A DNA stretch of 64,000 nt from an uncultured Altererythrobacter sp. (GTDB lineage: Bacteria; Pseudomonadota; Alphaproteobacteria; Sphingomonadales; Sphingomonadaceae), in the NCBI GenBank assembly GCA_947492235.1, contig CANLLZ010000001.1:1178001-1242000 (forward strand). Direction: 5' to 3'. Below the pieces are notes generated by a model. The model saw only the letters and a program-made list of their open reading frames with translations, made no database searches and was not told the origin of the DNA. The translations under genes and the position numbers were made by a program. Shown piece by piece: positions 37,845 to 45,082 of the stretch (its first letter is position 1; each line of letters starts with the position of its first letter).

Positions 37845-38738
37845 ATGACCGTGATCCGCACGCCCGAGAGCCGCTTTGACAATCTGCCGGACTATCCCTT
37901 CGCGCCGCATTACCATGAATTGTCGGACCAGCTGCGTCTGCATTATGTCGATGAAGGCCCGCGCGATGGCACGCCGGTGCTGATGATGCATGGCGAGCCC
38001 AGCTGGAGCTTCCTCTACCGCCACATGATCGGGCCTGTGGCGGAGGCCGGTTACCGCGTCCTCGCGCCAGACCTCATTGGCTTTGGCAAATCGGACAAGC
38101 CGACCGAGCGCGATGCGTTCTCCTATGCCGGGCATGTGGCGTGGATGCGCGAATGGGTGGAGGCGATGGACCTCACCGGCATTATCCTCGCCTGTCAGGA
38201 TTGGGGTTCGCTGATCGGCCTGCGGCTGGTGGCGGAAATGCCCGAACGCTTTGCCGGGGTCACATTGTCCAATGGCGGCCTCCCAGCAGGTCAGGAACCC
38301 CCGCCGGCCTTCGCCGCGTGGCGCAAATTCTCGCAGGAAAGCCCGGTCTTCCCGATCGGCAATATCCTGCAAGGGGCCACCACCCGCGATCTGACCGATG
38401 CCGAAGTCGCCGCCTATGACGCGCCCTACCCCGATGAAGACAGCAAGGCGTGCGCGCGCATCTTCCCCAGTCTGGTGCCGCTGGGCGACAATGTCGCAGT
38501 GCCGGACCAGCTGAAAGCATGGGAACCGCTGGAGGCGTTCGACAAGCCCTTCGTTTGTGCCTTCAGCGATCAGGACGCCATCACTGCAGGCGGCGAGAAA
38601 GCGTTTGTCGGCCGGGTCGCTGGCACCAAGGGCCACGATCTGCACCGGACGCTGAAAGGCAATCACTTTATTCAGGAAGATGACCCCGAAGGCTTCGTGG
38701 CCGCCATTCTGGACACGGCGAAAGCAGCAGGCGTCTGA
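37845..38738 (+). CDS. Haloalkane dehalogenase (HLD-I type)
   Basis: A 297-residue alpha/beta-hydrolase. The start ATG 37845 follows AGAGGA. The oxyanion loop is MMHGEPSWSFLYR with Glu51, and the nucleophile elbow ACQDWGSLIGLR has Asp119 as nucleophile and Trp120 as halide-binding residue. The acid is probably Asp244 (FSDQDAIT) and the base His274 (LKGNHFIQED). Hydrolytic removal of chloride or bromide from aliphatic halides is the family reaction. The layout is that of DhlA/DhmA-type (HLD-I) enzymes. Natural substrates in marine or soil sphingomonads are unknown. Confidence 0.9.
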   Translation: MTVIRTPESRFDNLPDYPFAPHYHELSDQLRLHYVDEGPRDGTPVLMMHGEPSWSFLYRHMIGPVAEAGYRVLAPDLIGFGKSDKPTERDAFSYAGHVAWMREWVEAMDLTGIILACQDWGSLIGLRLVAEMPERFAGVTLSNGGLPAGQEPPPAFAAWRKFSQESPVFPIGNILQGATTRDLTDAEVAAYDAPYPDEDSKACARIFPSLVPLGDNVAVPDQLKAWEPLEAFDKPFVCAFSDQDAITAGGEKAFVGRVAGTKGHDLHRTLKGNHFIQEDDPEGFVAAILDTAKAAGV

Positions 38739-38805
38739 TTCCGCTTCCCACCGGCGCGGCGCGCGCCTAAGCGGCCCGAAAACATAATATCGGGATCACA
38801 GTCGC

Positions 38806-39822
38806 ATGTCCGGTGTCGCACCGCTTACAATACCTCAGGAGGCGAAGGATCGCGTCCGCACGTTGTTCATGGCCAAGCACGCCCTGTGGGGCGGCGGGAT
38901 GCATCCCGAAGACGGCAATCACGCGATCTATCACCACGAGGTGCGGACCACGTTGGAGACGCTGGGTCTGCAGCTGGAATTTGCCGACAATTATCAGGTT
39001 CTGTTCGAACAGCCGGAGGCGGATTTTGTCTTTCCGCTGCTCAATCGCGGCGGGTTCGTGAATTCCGAAATGCTGATCCCGGTGCTGTGCAATATGCACC
39101 GCATACCGTATCTCGGCGCAATGCCGTTCCTGCGCGGTCTGGGCGATGACAAGAGCGTGTCGAAGCTCGTGTGCAAAAATGCCGGTGTCCCGACCGCCCC
39201 GTGGTTCTGTTACCGCCGGGGCGCTCCGGTACTTGAGGAAAACCTGCCAGCATCCGCAGATGGCCGGTGGGTCATCAAACCCAATGCGTCCTCCGCCAGC
39301 TGGGGCATATCCGATGCGTTCGATTTTCAGGGCGTCGCCAATGCTGTCGCCGACATCCACATTCAGGGCCATGACGCCATCGTGGAGCCGTATCTGGACG
39401 GATACGATGTCCAGTGCGCCTTCATCACGCTGAACGATGTGCCCACCGCCCTCCCCATGCTGTGGTACGAGCGCGAGGACACGCAGAAACTGTGGACCTA
39501 TTACGAGAAGCGCGATCTGGTTCAGAATACGGAGAAAGCCGCGCTCAAACGGTTCGACAATCCAGAGCTGGCCGCGAAGGTTCAGGACTACGCCAAGCGG
39601 GTCGCGCAGGAATTTTTGCCGTTCGATTACGGGCGGATCGAATTCCGTGTCGATCTGAACACCGGCGACATCAATTTCATCGAAATCAATTTGAACTGCA
39701 ATTTGTGGTCGGAAAAGGTTATGGCAAAGGCAGCGGCCTATGCCGGCTTTAGCCATGCCGATCTGCTGGAAACCCTTCTGGCAGAGGCGTGGCGGCGAAA
39801 CGGATTGTTCGCCGCGCCCTGA
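38806..39822 (+). CDS. ATP-grasp superfamily ligase of unknown substrate
   Basis: A 338-residue protein. The central and C-terminal parts fit the ATP-grasp fold: DDKSVSKLVCKNAGVPTAPWF (entry helix), RWVIKPNASSASWGIS (ATP-binding Lys and glycine-like loop), HDAIVEPYLDGYDVQCAFI, and GRIEFRVDLNTGDINFIEINLNCNLW with the magnesium-binding acidic residues. The order resembles D-alanine-D-alanine ligases, but the N-terminus (MHPEDGNHAIYHHEVR) is not that of Ddl. It lies 17 bp before a nucleotidyltransferase gene, so the two probably form one pathway. An amide- or thioester-forming ATP-dependent ligase is inferred. Confidence 0.82.
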   Translation: MSGVAPLTIPQEAKDRVRTLFMAKHALWGGGMHPEDGNHAIYHHEVRTTLETLGLQLEFADNYQVLFEQPEADFVFPLLNRGGFVNSEMLIPVLCNMHRIPYLGAMPFLRGLGDDKSVSKLVCKNAGVPTAPWFCYRRGAPVLEENLPASADGRWVIKPNASSASWGISDAFDFQGVANAVADIHIQGHDAIVEPYLDGYDVQCAFITLNDVPTALPMLWYEREDTQKLWTYYEKRDLVQNTEKAALKRFDNPELAAKVQDYAKRVAQEFLPFDYGRIEFRVDLNTGDINFIEINLNCNLWSEKVMAKAAAYAGFSHADLLETLLAEAWRRNGLFAAP

Positions 39823-39839
39823 TACGAAGAGGTTCATCG

Positions 39840-40643
39840 ATGCCCGAAACAGCAACCGCCATAACATTCATCGTTCTTGCGGCGCAGCGCACAGGGGTGG
39901 TCAATCCGCTGGCGACGCGGGCCGGTGTCTCGCACAAATGCCTCGCCCCTATTCGCGGCAAGGCGCTGATCCGGCATGTGATGGAAACTCTGATCACCGT
40001 GCCCAATGTGGAGGCGATCCGCGTTTCGGTGGAGGCAGAGGCGCATGCCGAGCTGGAAGCGGTGCTGGCGGACTACGCACGGCCCGATCTGCCGATCACG
40101 CTGATCGAGAGCGATCCGAACATCGTCGAGAGCGTGGTGAAGGCAGCCGGCAAGAGCGGAGGGCCCTTCGTCATCACCACAGCCGACAATGTCCTGCTGA
40201 CCCGCGATGCGGTGGCGCAAGTGGTGGACGCCATGCGCACTGCGGATGCGGTGATTGGCATTGCGCGCGAGAAGAACGTGAAGGCCGCGCATCCCGAAGG
40301 CCAGAAGAATTATTACGGGTTTTCCGACGGCGGAATTGCCAATTGCAACCTCTACGGCCTGTCCGGCCCCAAGGCATTCAAGGCTGCCGAGGTTTTCCGC
40401 GAGGGCGGACAGTTTATGTCCAATCCGGGCCGCATGGTCCGCGCCTTCGGCCTGCTCAACATCATTCTGCTGAAAGCAGGCATGCTGAAACTGCACCCGG
40501 CGATGGAAGTGCTCGGCGAACGGCTGGGCGCTACGATCAAGGCAGTGGAGTTCGAGGACGGCGCGCTCGCCATCGATGTCGATAACGAGCGGACTTATGC
40601 GGTGTGCGAGGAATTGCTGCCGGGGCGCCCCGCGAAGGGTTAA
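39840..40643 (+). CDS. NTP-transferase (MobA-like / sugar nucleotidyltransferase) domain protein
   Basis: A 267-residue protein starting at ATG 39840 after GAAGAGG. The N-terminus ITFIVLAAQRTGVVNPLAT replaces the usual LAAGxGxRMG nucleotide loop with AAQRTG. KCLAPIRGKALIRHVMETL then gives the family Lys and dimer helix, and PFVITTADNVLLT contains the metal-binding Asp. The C-terminal half (KNYYGFSDGGIANCNLYGLSG) should hold the acceptor site. It probably joins a phosphorylated small molecule to a nucleotide. It is paired with the ATP-grasp gene upstream, and its stop overlaps the convergent SDR gene by 4 bp. Confidence 0.82.
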   Translation: MPETATAITFIVLAAQRTGVVNPLATRAGVSHKCLAPIRGKALIRHVMETLITVPNVEAIRVSVEAEAHAELEAVLADYARPDLPITLIESDPNIVESVVKAAGKSGGPFVITTADNVLLTRDAVAQVVDAMRTADAVIGIAREKNVKAAHPEGQKNYYGFSDGGIANCNLYGLSGPKAFKAAEVFREGGQFMSNPGRMVRAFGLLNIILLKAGMLKLHPAMEVLGERLGATIKAVEFEDGALAIDVDNERTYAVCEELLPGRPAKG

Positions 40644-41389
40644 TCCGGCACGCGCTCTCCCTTCCAGTCGAACTGGTGCCCGCTGTGATCGGGCGTGAGA
40701 CCTTCTATCACCGACAGTAAATTGTGCGCGGCCTGCTGCGCCTCGGTCAACTGGCCGTCGGGCAGATTGGACTGAAACGGCTCGGACAGGGCGGTGTCCA
40801 CAGTACCGGGATGGAGCGATGCGACCACGGCCTGCTTGTGCGTGCGGCCCAGCTCGATGGCGAAATTCTTCACCAGCATATTGAGCGCGGCTTTCGATGC
40901 GCGGTAGCTGTGCCATCCGCCAATGCCGTTATCGCCAATAGAACCGACACGCGCCGAAAGAGCCGCGAACACGCTGCGCTGCTTGCGGTCGAACAGCGGA
41001 AGCATCGCCTTGGCCACCAGCGCCGGCCCGATGGTGTTGGCCTGCAACACGCGCGCCATCGTGACGCAGTCCAATTGCTTGTAACTGCGCTCCGGCCCTG
41101 TGCCATCGGGCAAAGTCAACACGCCGGTCGCGACGATGACCAATTGCGGAGGATGCCCGGCCATGATGCTGGCAGTGGCCTCGATGGACGCGGGATCCTC
41201 ATAGTCGAAGCGGAACGGGATGATCGTTTCGCCCTCTGGCGCATTCCCGCTGCGCGATCCGGCATAGATCCTGTCGACGCCCCGGTCCGCCAGTTCCTCC
41301 ACCAGAGCGCGGCCAATGCCGCCACTTGCTCCAAAGACGGCAGCGCTGTTTACGCTCGCTCCAGTTGCCTGCTCTTGTGCATCGCTCAT
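40640..41389 (-). CDS. SDR family oxidoreductase
   Basis: A 249-residue short-chain dehydrogenase/reductase. The cofactor loop is AAVFGASGGIGRALVEELA, the active-site YxxxK is in HSYRASKAALNMLVKNFA and the Ser in FAALSARVGSIGD. The protein resembles the cell-cell signalling C-factor/CsgA-type subgroup and not fatty-acid FabG, though the substrate cannot be assigned. The gene is convergent with the nucleotidyltransferase. A perfect 8-bp inverted repeat lies 20 bp upstream of its start. Confidence 0.9.
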   Translation of the reverse strand: MSDAQEQATGASVNSAAVFGASGGIGRALVEELADRGVDRIYAGSRSGNAPEGETIIPFRFDYEDPASIEATASIMAGHPPQLVIVATGVLTLPDGTGPERSYKQLDCVTMARVLQANTIGPALVAKAMLPLFDRKQRSVFAALSARVGSIGDNGIGGWHSYRASKAALNMLVKNFAIELGRTHKQAVVASLHPGTVDTALSEPFQSNLPDGQLTEAQQAAHNLLSVIEGLTPDHSGHQFDWKGERVPD

Positions 41390-41409
41390 GGTGGTCAGAC
41401 GGACCAGAT

Positions 41410-41441
41410 GGCTGCAATGTTCCCCTCATTCTTTTGCAGCC
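41410..41441. promoter_or_regulatory. Perfect inverted repeat upstream of the SDR gene
   Basis: GGCTGCAA at 41410-41417 and TTGCAGCC at 41434-41441 are perfect inverted copies with a 16-bp spacer, 21 bp ahead of the SDR start codon. Position and shape suit a dimeric repressor or activator site, or a leader hairpin. No regulator gene is adjacent to name the factor. Confidence 0.45.
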
Positions 41442-41606
41442 GAATGTTATTGCTTTGGAGTTGCACATCGCAATTCCGGATGTTGGGCTGGGACGAGGGC
41501 AAATCCGTCATTGTCCAACACGGCGGATAGGCCGATGGACCAGCTTGTGCTTGCCCGCAGGATTGCTAGATAGGCCGCAACAAACCAGCAGGACTTCTTA
41601 AGAACC

Positions 41607-42389
41607 ATGGCAACTTTCACGCTCCCGAAGAACTCCAAGATCCGTAAAGACGGCGCAGTGCACCGCGCGGAAAGCGGCGGCCGGATCAAGAAGTTCAAGA
41701 TCTATCGCTACGATCCGGACAGCGGCCAGACCCCCAGCTACGACACGTTCGAGGTGGACCTGGACGATTGCGGCCCGATGGTTCTCGACGCGCTGTTCAA
41801 GATCAAGAACGATATCGACCCGACACTGACCTTCCGCCGCTCCTGCCGCGAAGGGATCTGCGGTTCGTGCGCCATGAACATGAACGGCAAGAACGGCCTC
41901 GCCTGCACCAGTGCAATAGAGGATATGAACGGCGAAATCCGCATAACCCCCCTGCCCCACATGGAAGTGGTCAAGGATCTGGTGCCGGACTTCACCCATT
42001 TCTACGCGCAATACGCCAGCATCCGCCCTTGGCTGCAAACCGTGACCCCCACGCCGAGCGGCAAGGAACGCTTGCAATCGCCCGAGCAGCGCGAGCAGCT
42101 GGACGGCCTATACGAATGCATCCTGTGCGCCTGCTGCTCCACCGCATGCCCATCCTATTGGTGGAACAGCGACAAGTTCCTCGGTCCCGCAATCTTGCTG
42201 CAGGCCTATCGCTGGCTGGCAGACAGCCGCGACGAAATGACAGGTGAGCGCCTGAACGAGCTGGAAGACCCCTTCCGCCTCTACCGCTGTCACACCATCA
42301 TGAACTGCGCGAATGTGTGCCCCAAGGGCCTCAGCCCGGCCAAGGCCATCGCCGAGACCAAGAAAATGATGGCCGAACGCACGATCTGA
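41607..42389 (+). CDS. sdhB: Succinate dehydrogenase iron-sulfur subunit
   Basis: A 260-residue subunit of complex II. The 2Fe-2S cysteines are in [24 protein letters not shown], the 4Fe-4S motif is [16 protein letters not shown], and the 3Fe-4S cysteines lie in [17 protein letters not shown]. These cover all three clusters that pass electrons from SdhA to quinone. The neighbours are not sdhC, sdhD or sdhA, so the operon is split or its other members lie elsewhere. A PaaI-like and a zapE gene follow on the same strand. Confidence 0.97.
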   Translation: MATFTLPKNSKIRKDGAVHRAESGGRIKKFKIYRYDPDSGQTPSYDTFEVDLDDCGPMVLDALFKIKNDIDPTLTFRRSCREGICGSCAMNMNGKNGLACTSAIEDMNGEIRITPLPHMEVVKDLVPDFTHFYAQYASIRPWLQTVTPTPSGKERLQSPEQREQLDGLYECILCACCSTACPSYWWNSDKFLGPAILLQAYRWLADSRDEMTGERLNELEDPFRLYRCHTIMNCANVCPKGLSPAKAIAETKKMMAERTI

Positions 42390-42402
42390 TCGGGCGCGAC
42401 GC

Positions 42403-42879
42403 TTGAAAAAGCCCCCATCCTTCTTCGATTGCGAGCCGATCGATGGAGAACCTGGCTGGTATAGCTGGGACCTGAAGGACGACACGCGCTTCAACGCGGT
42501 CGTCATGGGCGAGTTGCGCGTGCGACAGGAAGGCGACCGCGCGCGGCTCAGGATGATGCCGGAGCGAAAGCACACCAATCTGCAGGACATGATCCACGGC
42601 GCTGTCACGCTGTCGCTGATCGACATCGCGCTGTTCAGCGGAATGCACATGCTGCGCGAAAGCGATGCCGGAATGGCGGTGACGCTGGAGCTTTCCACGC
42701 AGTTCATCGGCGGCGGTAAGGTCGATGAGCCGCTCGATGCAGTGGTTGAAGTGCTGCGCGAGACACGGCGCCTGATGTTCCTGCGCGGCGAAGTGGTTCA
42801 GGGCCCGAATGACGAGCACCTGGTCGCGGCCTTCAGCGGTATGGTGCGCAAGGCGTCTGCTCCGAAAGCAGGCAAATGA
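42403..42879 (+). CDS. PaaI/hotdog-fold thioesterase-like protein
   Basis: A 158-residue protein, apparently starting at TTG 42403 (MKKPPSFFDCEPIDGEPGWY); no ATG exists near the N-terminus. The core NLQDMIHGAVTLSLIDIALFSGM is the HGG-type hotdog motif (HGA here), followed by VTLELSTQFIGGGKVDEPLDAV and LRGEVVQGPNDEHLVAAFSG, as in acyl-CoA thioesterases of the PaaI group. The substrate is unknown. It lies between sdhB and zapE with a 4-bp overlap to zapE, so all three are probably one operon. Confidence 0.85.
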   Translation: MKKPPSFFDCEPIDGEPGWYSWDLKDDTRFNAVVMGELRVRQEGDRARLRMMPERKHTNLQDMIHGAVTLSLIDIALFSGMHMLRESDAGMAVTLELSTQFIGGGKVDEPLDAVVEVLRETRRLMFLRGEVVQGPNDEHLVAAFSGMVRKASAPKAGK

Positions 42880-44000
42880 GCAGCATACTGGCGCGCTACA
42901 ATGCGCTGGTAGAAGCAGGCGAGCTACGCCCAGACGCAGAGCAAGCCGCCGTCGCCGAGCGACTGGAGGAATTGCAAACTGCGCTGGAGGCGACACCGAA
43001 GCGCGGTTCGATCATCTGGCGCGCCCTTAAGGGCAAACCCGAAGCACCCAAAGGCGTCTATATGTGGGGCGGAGTCGGTCGCGGCAAATCGATGCTCATG
43101 GACCTGTTCCACGGCGCGCTGGATATAAAGGGCAAGCGCCGCGCCCACTTCCACGCTTTCATGCAGGACGTTCACACCCTGCTGAGGGAGGAGCGCAAAA
43201 AGGAGAGCGGCGATCCCATCCCGCCAGTCGCTGCCAGAATCGGAAGCAATCTGCGCTGCCTCGCCTTTGACGAGATGGTGGTGAACAACAGCGCCGATGC
43301 GATGATCATGAGCCGCCTGTTCCGCGCACTGATCGTGGATGAAGGTGTGACGATTGTCGCCACTTCCAACCGACCGCCCTCCGACCTCTACAAGGACGGA
43401 CTGAACCGCGAGCATTTCCTCCCCTTCATCGCTCTGATCGAGGACCGACTGGACGTGCTTCCCCTCAACGGCCCGACCGATTACCGGCTCGACCGTCTCG
43501 GTGATTTGGAGAACTGGCACACACCCTTGGGCGAGTCCGCAACGGCACAGGTGCGCGAGGCGTTCTTCCGACTGACCGATTACGATCCCGACACCGGCGA
43601 TGTGCCCTCGATGGAGCTGGCCATTGGCGAGAAACGGTCGATCCACGTAACGCGCGCGTTGAAAGGCGTCGCAGTGTTCAGCTTCAAACGACTTTGCAGC
43701 GAAGCACGCGGCGCGCCCGATTATCTCGCCATCGCACAGGCATTCCACACCGTCATCATCGTCGGCATCCCGCAGATGGGCCCGGACATGCGCAACGAAG
43801 CGGCGCGTTTTGTTACACTGATCGACGCGCTCTACGAATACCGCGTCAAACTGTTCGCCACCGCCGATGCGGAGCCGGATGACCTGTACCGCGCGGGCGA
43901 CGGCAGCTTCGAATTCGAACGTACAGCGAGCCGTCTGATGGAGATGCGCAGCGCCGACTACATGGCGCTGGGCCACGGCGCATCGGGAAGTGCCGGATAA
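42876..44000 (+). CDS. zapE: Cell division protein ZapE (AFG1-like ATPase)
   Basis: A 374-residue AAA-type ATPase. The Walker A motif is GVYMWGGVGRGKSMLMDLF, the Walker B region NLRCLAFDEMVVNNSADAM, and sensor-like stretches are TIVATSNRPPSDLYKDGLNR and HFLPFIALIEDRLDVL. The family acts at the Z-ring in E. coli and in inner-membrane protein quality control in mitochondria (AFG1). Its place after sdhB is frequent in alphaproteobacteria. The start overlaps the hotdog gene. Confidence 0.94.
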   Translation: MSSILARYNALVEAGELRPDAEQAAVAERLEELQTALEATPKRGSIIWRALKGKPEAPKGVYMWGGVGRGKSMLMDLFHGALDIKGKRRAHFHAFMQDVHTLLREERKKESGDPIPPVAARIGSNLRCLAFDEMVVNNSADAMIMSRLFRALIVDEGVTIVATSNRPPSDLYKDGLNREHFLPFIALIEDRLDVLPLNGPTDYRLDRLGDLENWHTPLGESATAQVREAFFRLTDYDPDTGDVPSMELAIGEKRSIHVTRALKGVAVFSFKRLCSEARGAPDYLAIAQAFHTVIIVGIPQMGPDMRNEAARFVTLIDALYEYRVKLFATADAEPDDLYRAGDGSFEFERTASRLMEMRSADYMALGHGASGSAG

Positions 44001-44003
44001 GGA

Positions 44004-44954
44004 TCAGGCCTGCGCTGCAACCCGCTCCTGCGCCCGTGTCAGCCGTGCCATCAGCTTCAGATCCTGTTCCCGCAATTCAAGTGCTGCATCAGCCCAAAGT
44101 TCGGTGATGCGATACAATTCCGCCAGTTCCAGACCCCATGCGACTTTCATCGCCCGGCGCCCGGCAACGAGCCCTGAATGCCTGCGGACCGACTTTTTGA
44201 GAAAAGCCCGGCAAGCCTCCTCACCCTCACCATCCTCTGCGAGGTGATGAACTAGCCCCAGATCGTACATTTCCTGAGCGGAATAGGTATCGCTCGAGAC
44301 AATCAGGCGATCCGCCTGCGCGCTGCCGAGTTTCCGGCTGAGCAAGGCATGTGCACCCATTCCAGGAAAGAGGCCGAACATGATCTCGGGCAGACCGAAG
44401 GTCGCGCTCTTCTCCGCGATGACATAATCGAAACTCAGCAGGGCCTCGAAGCCGCCGCCCAGAGCTGCGCCCTGCACCAGACCGACCGTCAGGATTGGCA
44501 GGTCCAGTGTTTCGATATTTCGATGGAGAATCTGGCAGCAGCGATGGCCATATTCGACCAGGCCGTCGCGATTACGGTCAAGGATCAGTTGGCGAAACAG
44601 CGCCAGATCGCCGCCGTAGCAGAACACGCCCGGAGCCTTGCTCCCCAAAACCAGAAACTGAAGCGGCGCTTTGCCCTCCCCGAAACCGGCCGCAATACCG
44701 GACTGCCACGCTTCGAAATCGCCCAGCATGGGCGGAGTAAAGCTGGGCCGGCCCCTGGGACGCATATAGGTCCACAAAGCCTGCGTTTCCGGCTCGTAAG
44801 CCAGCTCCAATTCATTCAGTTGAAGCAATTGCTGCGGCATTCCTGCGGGTAATGCCGAAGCGTTCACCGTTGAGGGTCCTGTCGAGGTGAGTGCGTCATC
44901 ATCTGCATTGTCGACAATGATGCTATCCTCGAATTCCTTATCCAATCGATCCAT
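44004..44954 (-). CDS. RpfF-like crotonase (DSF synthase-type)
   Basis: A 316-residue crotonase-fold protein starting at ATG 44954 (MDRLDKEFEDSIIVDNADDD); the open frame upstream is unsupported. The motif GGGFEALLSFDYVIAEKSATFGLPEIMFGLFPGMGAHALL closely matches RpfF, which makes the cis-2-unsaturated fatty-acid signal DSF. The two catalytic glutamates expected in RpfF are present at 170 and 190, 20 residues apart. The N-terminal ~40 residues are a polar extension. No rpfC/rpfG sensor pair is beside it. It lies just past the XrtA EPS genes, converging with zapE; the gene may be a signal synthase, or another long-chain acyl hydratase/thioesterase. Confidence 0.85.
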   Translation of the reverse strand: MDRLDKEFEDSIIVDNADDDALTSTGPSTVNASALPAGMPQQLLQLNELELAYEPETQALWTYMRPRGRPSFTPPMLGDFEAWQSGIAAGFGEGKAPLQFLVLGSKAPGVFCYGGDLALFRQLILDRNRDGLVEYGHRCCQILHRNIETLDLPILTVGLVQGAALGGGFEALLSFDYVIAEKSATFGLPEIMFGLFPGMGAHALLSRKLGSAQADRLIVSSDTYSAQEMYDLGLVHHLAEDGEGEEACRAFLKKSVRRHSGLVAGRRAMKVAWGLELAELYRITELWADAALELREQDLKLMARLTRAQERVAAQA

Positions 44955-44974
44955 TGCGCGCGTCCCGTCAGCTT

Positions 44975-44984
44975 GACAGCTGTC
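44975..44984. promoter_or_regulatory. Palindrome upstream of the rpfF-like gene
   Basis: GACAGCTGTC is a perfect 10-bp palindrome 20 bp before the rpfF-like start codon, within a wider CAGCT-TGAC-AGCTG repeat (44969-44982). It could be an operator near the promoter. It is short, and chance occurrence is possible. Confidence 0.35.
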
Positions 44985-45082
44985 CCTGCCCACCGTGGTA
45001 GGCAATTTACAACTTATTACGCAAGGCTGGATTTCCGCTGGGCGGCGATGATTGTGGACAGTCCCGCCATGAAACGGAATCG

